IMG/VR virus record: IMGVR_UViG_3300020156_000209
Coordinates: 1 to 49,566 of that record
From: a virus
DNA: 49,566 nt
Direction: 5' to 3' (one strand)
This document shows positions 16,955 through 25,390 of this stretch, one piece after another (position 1 is the stretch's first letter; each line of letters starts with the position of its first letter). Made by a program: the position numbers and the translations under genes. The notes below the pieces were generated by a model. The model searched no databases, was not told where the DNA came from, and saw only the letters and a list, made by a program, of their open reading frames with translations.

Positions 16955-18895
16955 TTAGCTGGTCTGGGTGGTGCCGTAGTTAACGCCGGAAATTACCGCA
17001 ACGGCAGCAGTACGGCGGCGCTTCCAGTTGATCCAGCGCTCGGCGCGGATAGCCACGCTGTTGGTCTGGAACATGGAAACCAGCTCGGTACCCGTGCCGT
17101 TTACGCTGTCCCCGGTCGGATCGCTCTGCATTTCGAGTGACGCTTCACGTGACATATCCACTGCAACACCACCGTCATCGGCCAGATAAATATCCGGCGC
17201 GTTCACCAGCACCAACTGGTTACCGACATACTGGGAAACGATAACCGGCAGCCCCTGGAAGGTACCGCCCAGCAGCGTCATTTCGGGGTACTCTTTCTGT
17301 CCCAGCGCGTTTTTACGCATGGACAGTGCCAGTGCGGTGGTGCTGGACATAAGCCAGACCGCACCGTTCGGCTGGAGGTTGGCCGCAACAAATACACCAA
17401 ATGCAGCAGAAGCATCATCATCTGGATTGCCGGTGGATGATACCGCGACAATGCCGTTGGTGATGGACGCTGGCGAGACGTTAGCCACTTCCGCTTTTGA
17501 CGGGCTGATAAAGTCCGTATCGAGACGGGCAATGACTGCTTCGGCCAGGGCATTACGCACCAGCGCATCGGCGGCCGGGTTGGAAAAGCGGATCAACTCG
17601 TCTGTCAGTACCGCGATGGCCGCCACTTTCGCGAAACTGAACGTGATCGACTCAAAATCAAACTTTGTCAGCGGCTTCGCTTTGCCCTGACCGACCCAGT
17701 TCGCTGATCCACCGGAGGTCTGCGCCGGAATACGGATATTGAACGGAACCTGGCGCAGCGCCGGGATATTACCCTGCCCGAAGCGGCCAATGATGGTCTG
17801 CGGTCGCAGGAATTCGACGAAATCCTGCGCATATTCCTGATATTCTACCAGCGCGCCTGCCCATTTCGGGTCAGTGGTGGTACCTGCGCCGACTGCCGCC
17901 TTGAGAACGTGATGCAGTTTCGGATCGTCCGGGTACTGTTTACGGGCGATTTCCAGCGCTTCGGAGCGGCTGCCATTTGCGGCCGCCAGCGATTTTGCAA
18001 AGCGGGCAAATGCGATACCTTTTTCCAGTTTCTGCTCAACGCGGATGATGCCCGGCGCGCTGGTCGCCACCACATTCACATCACCACCAGCGGCTTTGCT
18101 GACTGGTTTGGCTGTCTGGGCCATGCTGGATTCCATGTCGCGCAGTCGTTTCAGGTGCGCATCCACGGATTTAATTTCAGCGGAGGTGTTGTCGTAGCCC
18201 TCTTCTTCTTCACTGTCCAGGGTACGGCCGTCTTCGGCAGCCTTCGCCATAATGTCAGAGAGGGAAGCCGCCAGCGCCGCACGCTTCGCTTCAAAGCTTT
18301 TGATCTGTTCTGCGATATTCATCGGATTATTTCCTTTTTTAGTACTGGTTTTGAGTGCTGTAGCGCCAGCGGATTCAGTTGCTTTAACCACCGGTTTCTC
18401 ATTGCCTGCCGCGGCGAGTAACTGGCGGTCGAAAGATTTAACGGTATTGATCGAGCATTCGGCGTTCGCCGGAATGGTCACTGCCGATACTTCCAGAAGA
18501 TCCCAGGACAAAAAGCGGATGCCGCCCTCATCCAGAAAGGAGTATTCGATCGGGCGAAAGCCGATAGAGAGTCCACGAACCAGCCCGGCTTTAATGGAGG
18601 CCCAGGCTTCATCGAGGCGGGCCACTAACTGGGATGGCATATCAGGGGTTGGCTTCACCAGTTTTGCAGTGATTTCCAGCCCGCCCTTCACCATTTTTGG
18701 GGTGCAGGTGCCGATAGGTTGTGAGCGGTCATGCTGCCAGAGGAACGGGGTGTCGCTGCGAAATTTTGCCCCCTCCGGCTCCATAATGTCCCCGTCACGG
18801 TCAGGCGATGGCGTGGAGGCGATGCCGGTAATAACCCGCTCATCCTCGTTTACTGCCTTCACCGTCATGAGGGTGCATGCGCGATTAAGCGTCAT
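16955..18895 (-). CDS. Prohead protease-major capsid fusion
   Basis: A 646-residue fusion. Residues 1-190 are an HK97-type prohead protease (ITGIASTPSPDRDGDIMEPEGA, the catalytic-region LSIGF, then LLEVSAVTIPANAE). Residues 191-646 are an HK97-fold capsid protein with an N-terminal helical scaffold-like delta domain (about 191-300) followed by the shell part. An ATG at 18322 (MNIAEQIKSFEAKR) preceded by AAGGA could start the 455-residue capsid alone, so the frame may yield both a fusion and free capsid. The scaffold region is expected to be cleaved during maturation. Confidence 0.92.
   Translation of the reverse strand: MTLNRACTLMTVKAVNEDERVITGIASTPSPDRDGDIMEPEGAKFRSDTPFLWQHDRSQPIGTCTPKMVKGGLEITAKLVKPTPDMPSQLVARLDEAWASIKAGLVRGLSIGFRPIEYSFLDEGGIRFLSWDLLEVSAVTIPANAECSINTVKSFDRQLLAAAGNEKPVVKATESAGATALKTSTKKGNNPMNIAEQIKSFEAKRAALAASLSDIMAKAAEDGRTLDSEEEEGYDNTSAEIKSVDAHLKRLRDMESSMAQTAKPVSKAAGGDVNVVATSAPGIIRVEQKLEKGIAFARFAKSLAAANGSRSEALEIARKQYPDDPKLHHVLKAAVGAGTTTDPKWAGALVEYQEYAQDFVEFLRPQTIIGRFGQGNIPALRQVPFNIRIPAQTSGGSANWVGQGKAKPLTKFDFESITFSFAKVAAIAVLTDELIRFSNPAADALVRNALAEAVIARLDTDFISPSKAEVANVSPASITNGIVAVSSTGNPDDDASAAFGVFVAANLQPNGAVWLMSSTTALALSMRKNALGQKEYPEMTLLGGTFQGLPVIVSQYVGNQLVLVNAPDIYLADDGGVAVDMSREASLEMQSDPTGDSVNGTGTELVSMFQTNSVAIRAERWINWKRRRTAAVAVISGVNYGTTQTS
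18320..18340 (-). promoter_or_regulatory. Internal ribosome site and start for capsid alone
   Basis: AAGGAAATAATCCG precedes ATG at 18322, exactly where the protease part ends and the capsid delta domain begins. It would let the cell make an excess of capsid over protease, as lambda C/Nu3 does with its nested gene. Confidence 0.6.
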
Positions 18896-18914
18896 TTAGC
18901 TGCCTCCTGAAACG

Positions 18915-18934
18915 AAAAAACCCGCCGGAGCGGG
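18915..18934 (-). terminator. Intrinsic terminator between large terminase and capsid fusion
   Basis: On the minus strand CCCGC-TCCG-GCGGG is followed by six T, 20 bases before the protease-capsid start. Confidence 0.8.
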
Positions 18935-18953
18935 TCATTAACTGACGTAACTG

Positions 18954-20612
18954 TCATATGAAAAGTACCTGGTAGTCCTGCTTTTTCGCCTCAGGGTTAA
19001 GGGCCATCAGCGAGACAGCGTTAAACAGCGCCATCAACGGGTCAATCTTGCCCTTACCGCTGGCCTGTTTGGTGATGAGAATGGCGTTACCCTTCGGCTC
19101 AACCCTGGCATTACCCACGCACCAGGCCATCAGTGGCTGTCCGGCATGGATCAGCACTCCCTCGGCAAGCTTGCGCTCTGTGGTTTTAATCGCACCGCCG
19201 AGACGCCAGCCCTGACTCACGCCCACCACCGCATCGGCGGGAATGTCCGCCTCAATCAGCGCGTCGAGTATTTGTCCGACCCCTGACGGGTCAATGCCTA
19301 TCTTGTCCAGCAGCTCAGCGACGTGGATCCGGCTGACATAATCCGCCACTTCTTCGGTATCCTGACCGACGCGCTTCACAATGGTAAGGTCGCCGGCTTT
19401 CACGAAATCGTTGAATTTTGACTCTTCACTTTTGCGACGTCTGATCGCTATTTCATGCGCCCAGGCATGACACCAGCACAGCCATTCGCGCGTTTCCGCG
19501 TCACGCCCGATAGCTGAAAAGCCAAGCAGATCATCAAGCCCGCCCCCGTCTATACCGACCGTGATGACCTCGGCGCGACGCAGTAGATCTTCAAAACTCA
19601 CGCGCTGCGCCTGCTGCTCCCAGAAATCAACCCCCGCCCAGCGGTCGGTTCGCAGGTTCAGGCCGATCTCAATGTTAAGGTGCTTCGCCAGAAACTGCTG
19701 CAGCGTACCGTCAGTTTTTGCCTGGTTCTTGCGGAGATTGTCGGCTATCCATTCGGGGCTGACGGACAGGCCGATGTTGGGGTTGGTGATATAGAAATTT
19801 TCAGGTGCAAGATAGGCCTTACTCTCGATCATGCTCTCCGGGTACTCATAAAGAATTCCCAGCGTTTTCGGATCGATGATTTTACCGTCGCGCACATCGC
19901 GCCAGTAATCGAGACGTTCTTTAAACACGCCTGCCGGTGGTTCATCACTCTGCGTGGTGAGGTAGATCACCCACCCTTCATTACGTGATACCTGTCCGCC
20001 AAGTGCTTCCATAAACATGGCTTCAGCGTTAGCGCGCTTACCGAACAACCAGAGTTCGTCCACGAGGATGCGCCCGGACTTTTTACCGGACACAGTGTCG
20101 GTATCCGCGGCCACAACTTTTAATGTGTTGCGCGTTACCCGGTGAGTAATGGTACGGATATGATCCTGTATCTGGAACATATCCGACAGTTCCTCGTCGG
20201 CGCGGATCATGCCGGCTGCAGGCTTGAAGCTGTTATCGGCGACTTCCTTAGTTGGTGCCAGGATCAGGTGCTCCTCGTCCTCGCGCCAGCAAAGGATTAA
20301 CGCGGTCAGCATAATGCCCGCCGCAATGGTCGATTTGGTGTTCTTCTTTGAAATCAGCAGCCCGTACTCCCGGATCAACTGGTTTCCCGTATCAGCCTCA
20401 TAACCGCCGAAGATGGCTTTCACGAAGTCAAACACCCAGGCCTCAGAACACTCACCGAACGTGGGTTTGCCCGGCAGGTCGGAAACACGCAGTTCACGGA
20501 AAATGCCCAGCGCCTGCTCAGCCTGGTCAGGAAAGATTGGCGGCGGAATAATGGACTCTCCGGCAACCAGGAGGGTTTCCCAGTCGGGGCATGCTGTTGT
20601 CCACTGTGCCAT
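18954..20612 (-). CDS. Terminase large subunit
   Basis: A 552-residue HK97/Terminase_1-type packaging motor. The ATPase half shows a Walker A-like SKKNTKST loop, and Walker B RILVDELWLFG. The nuclease half starts VITVGIDGGGLDDLLG with the first metal-binding Asp and ends with a second acidic site near LLDKIGIDPSG. It starts three bases after the small subunit stop. Confidence 0.95.
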   Translation of the reverse strand: MAQWTTACPDWETLLVAGESIIPPPIFPDQAEQALGIFRELRVSDLPGKPTFGECSEAWVFDFVKAIFGGYEADTGNQLIREYGLLISKKNTKSTIAAGIMLTALILCWREDEEHLILAPTKEVADNSFKPAAGMIRADEELSDMFQIQDHIRTITHRVTRNTLKVVAADTDTVSGKKSGRILVDELWLFGKRANAEAMFMEALGGQVSRNEGWVIYLTTQSDEPPAGVFKERLDYWRDVRDGKIIDPKTLGILYEYPESMIESKAYLAPENFYITNPNIGLSVSPEWIADNLRKNQAKTDGTLQQFLAKHLNIEIGLNLRTDRWAGVDFWEQQAQRVSFEDLLRRAEVITVGIDGGGLDDLLGFSAIGRDAETREWLCWCHAWAHEIAIRRRKSEESKFNDFVKAGDLTIVKRVGQDTEEVADYVSRIHVAELLDKIGIDPSGVGQILDALIEADIPADAVVGVSQGWRLGGAIKTTERKLAEGVLIHAGQPLMAWCVGNARVEPKGNAILITKQASGKGKIDPLMALFNAVSLMALNPEAKKQDYQVLFI

Positions 20613-20615
20613 GAT

Positions 20616-21116
20616 TTACCCTCCCTTATTATTCACCACCAGTTTTGGCGGCGCCATGGATCCAAACTTGCTGGCACCTGCGGCAACCTTCGCGGCGGCA
20701 TTTCGCGCCTCTTTTTTCCCTGTTTCCCCCTTTTTAGGGTGAATGTATGGCAGCATGGCCTTCGCGGCATCTTTCCGTACGTCAATTTCTTCCGTGGCGT
20801 CGTTCATAACGGACATGAGAAATTTGAGCGGATCATCAAAAGCACCCGATGTTGGTGGTGATTCCGGTGCCGGGATGCTTTCCGTATTGTTTACTGCTGG
20901 GGTATAAACATTTCTCCGGCATACAGGTTCATCATCTGTCTCAATGACCTCTCTCTTTTTTCTGTCGATAAAGGCGATGACTTCCGGGTCTTTTGCCAGC
21001 TGCGAACCCTTTGAGCGCGCGGATTTCTCTGAATAACCCGCCTGAATTGCCGCACCTTTCTGAGACATACCGGACATCAGCGCCACCGCGAATTTCCGCT
21101 TCTGCGCTGTTAACAT
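20616..21116 (-). CDS. Terminase small subunit
   Basis: A 166-residue DNA-recognition subunit. The N-terminal helix-turn-helix domain is typical (QKRKFAVALMSGMSQKGAAIQAGYS, then AKDPEVIAFIDRK). The C-terminus has a Lys-rich KKGETGKKEARNAAAK segment. First gene of the head operon. Confidence 0.92.
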   Translation of the reverse strand: MLTAQKRKFAVALMSGMSQKGAAIQAGYSEKSARSKGSQLAKDPEVIAFIDRKKREVIETDDEPVCRRNVYTPAVNNTESIPAPESPPTSGAFDDPLKFLMSVMNDATEEIDVRKDAAKAMLPYIHPKKGETGKKEARNAAAKVAAGASKFGSMAPPKLVVNNKGG

Positions 21117-21295
21117 GTTTATACCCTCCAGAGGGGAATTTTTTCTGTGCGTGAGAGGGGGTGCGGTGTCCAGCGCGATCGACGTTTATAACCGGTCATA
21201 CCCCCCCCGGTTGTTGAGAATGGATCTCAATCAAATGATAATGATTTCAAATGCAACTATTTCTCATCTGCATGCGACAGGCTTTGTCATCTGGT
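21117..21295. other. Terminase-proximal gap, candidate packaging (cos) region
   Basis: No gene seen. It holds AACCGG (21190-21195) and CCGGTT (21207-21212) flanking an eight-C run, and a TTGAGA/TCTCAA inverted repeat (21213-21229). Phages of this type have cos just upstream of the small terminase gene, between it and the HNH gene. No cut site can be assigned from sequence alone. Confidence 0.3.
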
Positions 21296-21664
21296 TCAAA
21301 GTGCTATGAAACCATTACCCTGATCGCCTTCCGGCACGGCATGTATCAGCGCTTCTTCATCAGGCTGACTTGCCGCAGCTTCGCGCGCAGACTTCCCGGC
21401 ATGGCACTCTACGCAGAGCGTCCACAGATTACGTTCTGAGTTGTCACCACCGAACTGAAGCGCGATGCGGTGATCCAGCTCACTCTCGTGCAGGTCAACA
21501 GCACGTGAACACATGCAGCATCGTCCGCTATCACGCACCCAGATTCGACGCTTGAGGCCGACACGGGCACTTCCGCTGATGCGTCGTTGCTCACCGTATA
21601 CAGGCTTGATGCGGCAGGTATCGATGACCTTCAGCCTCGGCTTTAACGTGGTCAGCTTAGCCAT
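21296..21664 (-). CDS. HNH endonuclease
   Basis: A 122-residue HNH nuclease with two zinc Cys pairs (CCMC and CVEC) and the HNH residues in ESELDHRIALQFGGDN and NLWTLCVECHAGK. The start at 21664 follows GGAGG at a good distance. In HK97-type phages such a nuclease is encoded beside the terminase and assists cos cleavage and packaging. Confidence 0.9.
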   Translation of the reverse strand: MAKLTTLKPRLKVIDTCRIKPVYGEQRRISGSARVGLKRRIWVRDSGRCCMCSRAVDLHESELDHRIALQFGGDNSERNLWTLCVECHAGKSAREAAASQPDEEALIHAVPEGDQGNGFIAL

Positions 21665-22247
21665 GTAACCTCCATGCACGCCTGCGCTCGTGGCGCGGCT
21701 GGCGGTCAGGGTGCTTCTCTACCGGATCACCATCAGCATGATCCACCAGCGAGAAGCACGGATAAATCACCGGGCCACCGCAGGCATCGCCCACAGCATA
21801 ATCAGCAGGCTTACCCGCGTCCCAGCGCGCGAGGATCTTTGGAATAAGCTTGGGGGGTACGCTGTAGCACACAGCGTGCACCAGGCGCTGCATAGTGATG
21901 TGCTCGGCCCTGTCCCGATCGGCAGTGATAAGCTTCGTTGCTATCTCTAGTTGATACTGCGGCGGCCGGCCGGTACCGAGATAAAAGCTCAGCATGTCGT
22001 CAGGGAAACGGGCCAGCCAATCGAGCACCTTTTCGGTGAAGCCATGCACCAGAAGCGCATCGTCTTCCAGCACCACTACACGGCAAGGTTGTTTTGCTGC
22101 CCACTCAATCGCGCGACGGTGATTCCAGTTCGCACCGTGGTTACCGTCATCAATCAGCAGATGTGCGCCAGTACTCAATGCCAGCGCCTCAGCCTGTTGC
22201 CGCCTGGCATGATGGCCGACCACCACAAACGTTATGTCTTTAGTCAC
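21657..22247 (-). CDS. Glycosyltransferase family 25-like protein
   Basis: A 196-residue protein with a Rossmann-like start (ITFVVVGHHARRQQAEALA), the acidic motif VVLEDDALL and a C-terminal basic tail (KHPDRQPRHERRRAWR). The EDDA motif and overall plan resemble LPS/GT25-type transferases. It overlaps the HNH start by eight bases. With the second transferase upstream it suggests glycosylation of a virion protein or of host surface sugars; the target is unknown. Confidence 0.7.
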   Translation of the reverse strand: MTKDITFVVVGHHARRQQAEALALSTGAHLLIDDGNHGANWNHRRAIEWAAKQPCRVVVLEDDALLVHGFTEKVLDWLARFPDDMLSFYLGTGRPPQYQLEIATKLITADRDRAEHITMQRLVHAVCYSVPPKLIPKILARWDAGKPADYAVGDACGGPVIYPCFSLVDHADGDPVEKHPDRQPRHERRRAWRLHG

Positions 22248-22262
22248 CAGAAAACCTCCATT

Positions 22263-22285
22263 AAAAAAAGCCGCACAATGGCGGC
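22263..22285 (-). terminator. Intrinsic terminator between broken gene and glycosyltransferase
   Basis: On the minus strand GCCGC-CATTGT-GCGGC is followed by seven T. Confidence 0.8.
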
Positions 22286-22308
22286 TTCGTACTATCTAAT
22301 AACGAGGT

Positions 22309-22719
22309 CTATCTGCGTGAACTGATGAAAGTTGGTATGGTGTCACCTAATTCAGAGGCATCTAAAAACTCACCTTCAAGTTCAGGGACTTTAATTATTC
22401 TTCCGCCTGTTTCGGTTTCATAGTGAAACGGGACCGTTACTTCTTTCCCATCGATCACAACTAACATGGTTTCTTGATTTTGTCTCTTGAGGACACGCCG
22501 AATGTAATCTTTAAAAGCACCAAGTCTCGCATCGTCGGATAGTTGAAGTAAGTTCTGACGAACGTGCCAGTCTTTTCCATCAGGTAAAATGAAATCCCAC
22601 TGAATCTCGCCATTGCCTATCAAACGGACAACTTACCTGGAAAAAAGGCTTTCGTCCTCTCCTCCTAATGGAGCCATGGCCAGAACTTCATTTTCATGGG
22701 TGAATTCTTGCGGCTTCAT
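22309..22719 (-). pseudogene. Hypothetical protein gene with in-frame TAA
   Basis: From the ATG at 22719 (with GAGG upstream) the frame reads MKPQEFTHENEVLAMAPLGG... for 28 codons to a TAA at 22635-22633. The same frame then continues VVRLIGNGEIQWDFILPDGK for over 100 codons to 22309. A TTG at 22623 could restart translation, but has no clear ribosome site. The simplest reading is a ~136-residue protein interrupted by a nonsense mutation. Its C-terminal half (VVIDGKEVTVPFHYETETGG) is acidic and soluble. No family recognised. Confidence 0.6.
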
Positions 22720-22820
22720 CACAACCTCGTCTTAATTGTTCGTCACGTTATGAGTGGCAGGCGGTGACGATGCCGCTTTTCGGGAGCTACCCTAGCCACT
22801 TACATTATGCCATGCCCTCG

Positions 22821-24278
22821 CTATTTATGGCGAAACCATGCAACCTCCTTGCCGAAGCCATCCGTCTTAAAGATGGTGTGTACCTTAGGGCCGGTAACGA
22901 TGCGATCACCGAATGACTTTGCAGCCATACCGAAAGCGCACATATCCACCAGCGTGGTGGGTGCTGTCTCCATCTTCCAGAAGCGGTGGCTTTCAATCAG
23001 GTAATACTGCCTGATGATCCGGTGGGCAAACTCCATCACATCTTCACGGCTACCACCCAACAGGCCAGCGTTAAGCAGCGGATCATCCCGGTGCTGTTCG
23101 AGGAAATCGCTATAGGCTTTGCCGTGGTGATTGGTCGTCATCCATTGGTCGGCATACGTCTTATGCTCCGATCCGATGTAAATTTTCCCCGGTTCCATTT
23201 CTGCCCAGGGTTCCCGAAGCATCTCAACGTCAGTACCATCAGTGCACCAGACCCGGCGGTATTCAGGGTGAGCGCGCAAATGCTGGTAGATGTGCAGCCA
23301 GCGCGCGAAGTAGGGACTCATCTGAATAGGTGGAACCTGATTCAGGGTTGCACCTTCCGGTGGCGTGGTCAGCTCGTCTGCCAGCACCACAGCTTTTGCG
23401 CCACGAATAGAGCGGGCCCACACCTGCAATAATGTCGGGTCGGCGACCATTTTAACTTTTCGCTGTGGATCGGTCTCACTTGTCAGCAGCGAGGTTATCA
23501 CCACATCATGCTGCTGCCGGTACGGGGCATAGGCTGTATACCCACTATCCCGGCGAGCGCTGTATATTAAGGCGTTGGCCCTTGCCAGGCTCTCACGTTC
23601 AGGCCGTGGAATTGAACGGGTCACCTCTTCATACTCGTCCATCGAGTGAATCAGCTTTTCTGAGCCAGCCACATCCGCGAACGCCCAGGTCGTTAACCCG
23701 GCATTGTGAATACGCAGGGCCAGATCCGGGTGCTCGTACATACCGCGACCGTAAACCTGATCGAATCCACCTACCTTCTCGATGGCACTGCGATGGTAAT
23801 ACAGCATCACGCCGCGCTGTCCCGTGTAAGCGATGTGCTTATCATCACGGTACAGCACCGCCATATCGTTCAGCTTGCGTGGGCCAGCGAGATCAAGAAA
23901 CTGGTAAGCCAGGTGTGGTTCAGGTGATTCGATGTAAGGCAGATGCCAGTTATCGGCAACAGGCCAGGCATCATCGTCCCACAGGAAAAGATGCTCGCAC
24001 CCGGCATCCATCAGCGCGGTTAAGCTGGCGTTCTTCGAGGCAACAATACCGAAGGATGTTTCATGTCGAAGCAGCTGCACGCACTCAGGCCCTACCGCTG
24101 CTGGTTTCGATCCATCATCAATAACCACCACCAGCGCGCCGGCGGGCAGATGCTTCATGTGCTGCTCAAGTGCTCGTTTCAGAACATCAGCGCGGTTATG
24201 CGTAGTTATGGCAATACCGATCCGTGAAGAAGTCACGCCAGCTGGTAGATAAGGTATGCCGTTGATAAAGACTTCCAT
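22821..24278 (-). CDS. Two-domain glycosyltransferase (GT-A, family 2-like)
   Basis: A 485-residue protein. The first half is a GT-A fold transferase: RIGIAITTHNRADVLKRALE, VVVIDDGS, then the metal-binding motif LFLWDDDAWP, and GGFDQVYGRGMYEHPDLALR as the acceptor region. The second half (about 250-485) contains WCTDGTDVEML and LNAGLLGGSREDVMEF, like a second transferase-related domain. The ribosome site GAGGGG precedes the ATG. Likely partners the GT25-like gene downstream. Its target could be a phage structural protein or host surface; not shown by the sequence. Confidence 0.8.
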   Translation of the reverse strand: MEVFINGIPYLPAGVTSSRIGIAITTHNRADVLKRALEQHMKHLPAGALVVVIDDGSKPAAVGPECVQLLRHETSFGIVASKNASLTALMDAGCEHLFLWDDDAWPVADNWHLPYIESPEPHLAYQFLDLAGPRKLNDMAVLYRDDKHIAYTGQRGVMLYYHRSAIEKVGGFDQVYGRGMYEHPDLALRIHNAGLTTWAFADVAGSEKLIHSMDEYEEVTRSIPRPERESLARANALIYSARRDSGYTAYAPYRQQHDVVITSLLTSETDPQRKVKMVADPTLLQVWARSIRGAKAVVLADELTTPPEGATLNQVPPIQMSPYFARWLHIYQHLRAHPEYRRVWCTDGTDVEMLREPWAEMEPGKIYIGSEHKTYADQWMTTNHHGKAYSDFLEQHRDDPLLNAGLLGGSREDVMEFAHRIIRQYYLIESHRFWKMETAPTTLVDMCAFGMAAKSFGDRIVTGPKVHTIFKTDGFGKEVAWFRHK

Positions 24279-24287
24279 GAAAGCCCC

Positions 24288-25052
24288 TCAGCGACCGCCG
24301 CGATTATTCCAGATCAATCCGCCGGGTTGCAGTGCGTTCCGGATGGCAGCTGTGGCAGCGTCATTGATGGCCGTCTGCAAGGTGACCAGGGTCGAACCGT
24401 TGGCGTCCAGCCAGGTCTGAAACCCCTTAACCAGATCGCGTTCACGCACTGCATCGAGAATCGCTTCAACCATTTCATTTGAAAGACGGGTTTTACTGGA
24501 CCGACTTTTATCATCCTCAACACCGATCCGCATGCCTGCAGCGTATTGCTGGCCGTTAACATCGGTAGTGATCTGAATATTGTTGGCAGAATTGATAGTG
24601 CCAGGCTGAATGAACGATCCGTTGATAAAGCTTTCACCTACCGAAATTTTGATCGCATCGCTGTTGCGGATCTGTTTATCAATCTCCTCAAGAGCGGTCC
24701 GTGCGTCACCTGTAACTAATGCAACCTTCATGGTAGAAGTTACGTGATCGGCTTGCTTCGCTTGCTCATCCTTTGAGGAGGGATTTTCAAAGCTCCCCAA
24801 ACGAAAGCGCACAGATCCGTCAGCATCACGTACGGTAATGGCCTCTCTGGTCATTTCCATGCTGCCTTGTTTGCGGCGCTTATCCTTGACGCGAAGATGT
24901 CCGGGGAAATATTCGGGATAACCGTTTACTTTGGTACGGCGGCCTCTCAGGTCATACTCAGCTGAACCCGCCGGGCTTTTGATGATCATGCCGCCATCGG
25001 TCTGAACGATGCGCATACCGAGCATCGCCTGCTGCAGCGATAAACGTTTCAT
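24288..25052 (-). CDS. Free-standing J C-terminal-like (DUF1983-type) protein
   Basis: A 254-residue protein located before the terminase, far from the tail genes. Residues ~130-190 repeat the C-terminal signature of this phage's own J: ITTDVNGQQYAAGMRIGVED here against VAVDANGRQYAAGMGIGVEN in J, and ESFINGSFIQPGTI here against RETFIQDGTI in J. The N-terminal part (MIIKSPAGSAEYDLRGRR) is beta-rich and different. It may be a virion tip or capsid-attached accessory protein built from the same module. It ends ten bases before the glycosyltransferase, so they are co-transcribed. Confidence 0.75.
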   Translation of the reverse strand: MKRLSLQQAMLGMRIVQTDGGMIIKSPAGSAEYDLRGRRTKVNGYPEYFPGHLRVKDKRRKQGSMEMTREAITVRDADGSVRFRLGSFENPSSKDEQAKQADHVTSTMKVALVTGDARTALEEIDKQIRNSDAIKISVGESFINGSFIQPGTINSANNIQITTDVNGQQYAAGMRIGVEDDKSRSSKTRLSNEMVEAILDAVRERDLVKGFQTWLDANGSTLVTLQTAINDAATAAIRNALQPGGLIWNNRGGR

Positions 25053-25163
25053 GTGGTTTTCCTTTTAGACGTGAGCCTGTCGCACGGCAAAGCCGCCGAA
25101 AGTTAACGGCTTACCCAGGCTCACTGCTGAAAGACTTTCTTTGGTGCGCGTGCGATGCGCAAT

Positions 25164-25191
25164 AAAAAAGCCACCAGCGGGTGCCAGTGGC
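25164..25191 (-). terminator. Intrinsic terminator
   Basis: Imperfect hairpin on the minus strand (GCCACTGG/CTGGTGGC) followed by six T, in the late operon ahead of the J-like gene. Confidence 0.7.
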
Positions 25192-25279
25192 TTGCTTATC
25201 CCTATTAGGGGATAATTAGGTGATTATCCGATGTAGAGTATATTGCCATTACGGTGGGACTGCCCATGGTGATGTCCAT

Positions 25280-25300
25280 AAAAAACCGCCCGTAGGCGGT
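25280..25300 (-). terminator. Intrinsic terminator
   Basis: Minus strand ACCGCC-TACG-GGCGGT with T-run, behind the antisense ClpP-like gene. Confidence 0.8.
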
Positions 25301-25390
25301 TAGATCATGATGAAAATATTTCATGTTGAATTAGGAATTTTCGTACCCACATATGATTTGCCCAATCCGGGATAACCTCTGGAAAATCCT

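Larger units (their letters stand above)
25053..25390. promoter_or_regulatory. Gene-free gap with two terminators and a plus-strand promoter
   Basis: This 338-base gap holds two minus-strand terminators (25164-25191 and 25280-25300) and an inverted repeat TTATCCC/GGGGATAA at 25197-25215. On the plus strand a TATGAT box at about 25352 lies upstream of the ClpP-like gene, with TTAGGA 15 bases before it as a weak -35. No coding frame of note. Confidence 0.5.

Noticed and set aside
21230-21260. Fur box near the small terminase gene
   Set aside because: ATGATAATGAT resembles half a Fur site, but the other half is poor and no gene starts there.
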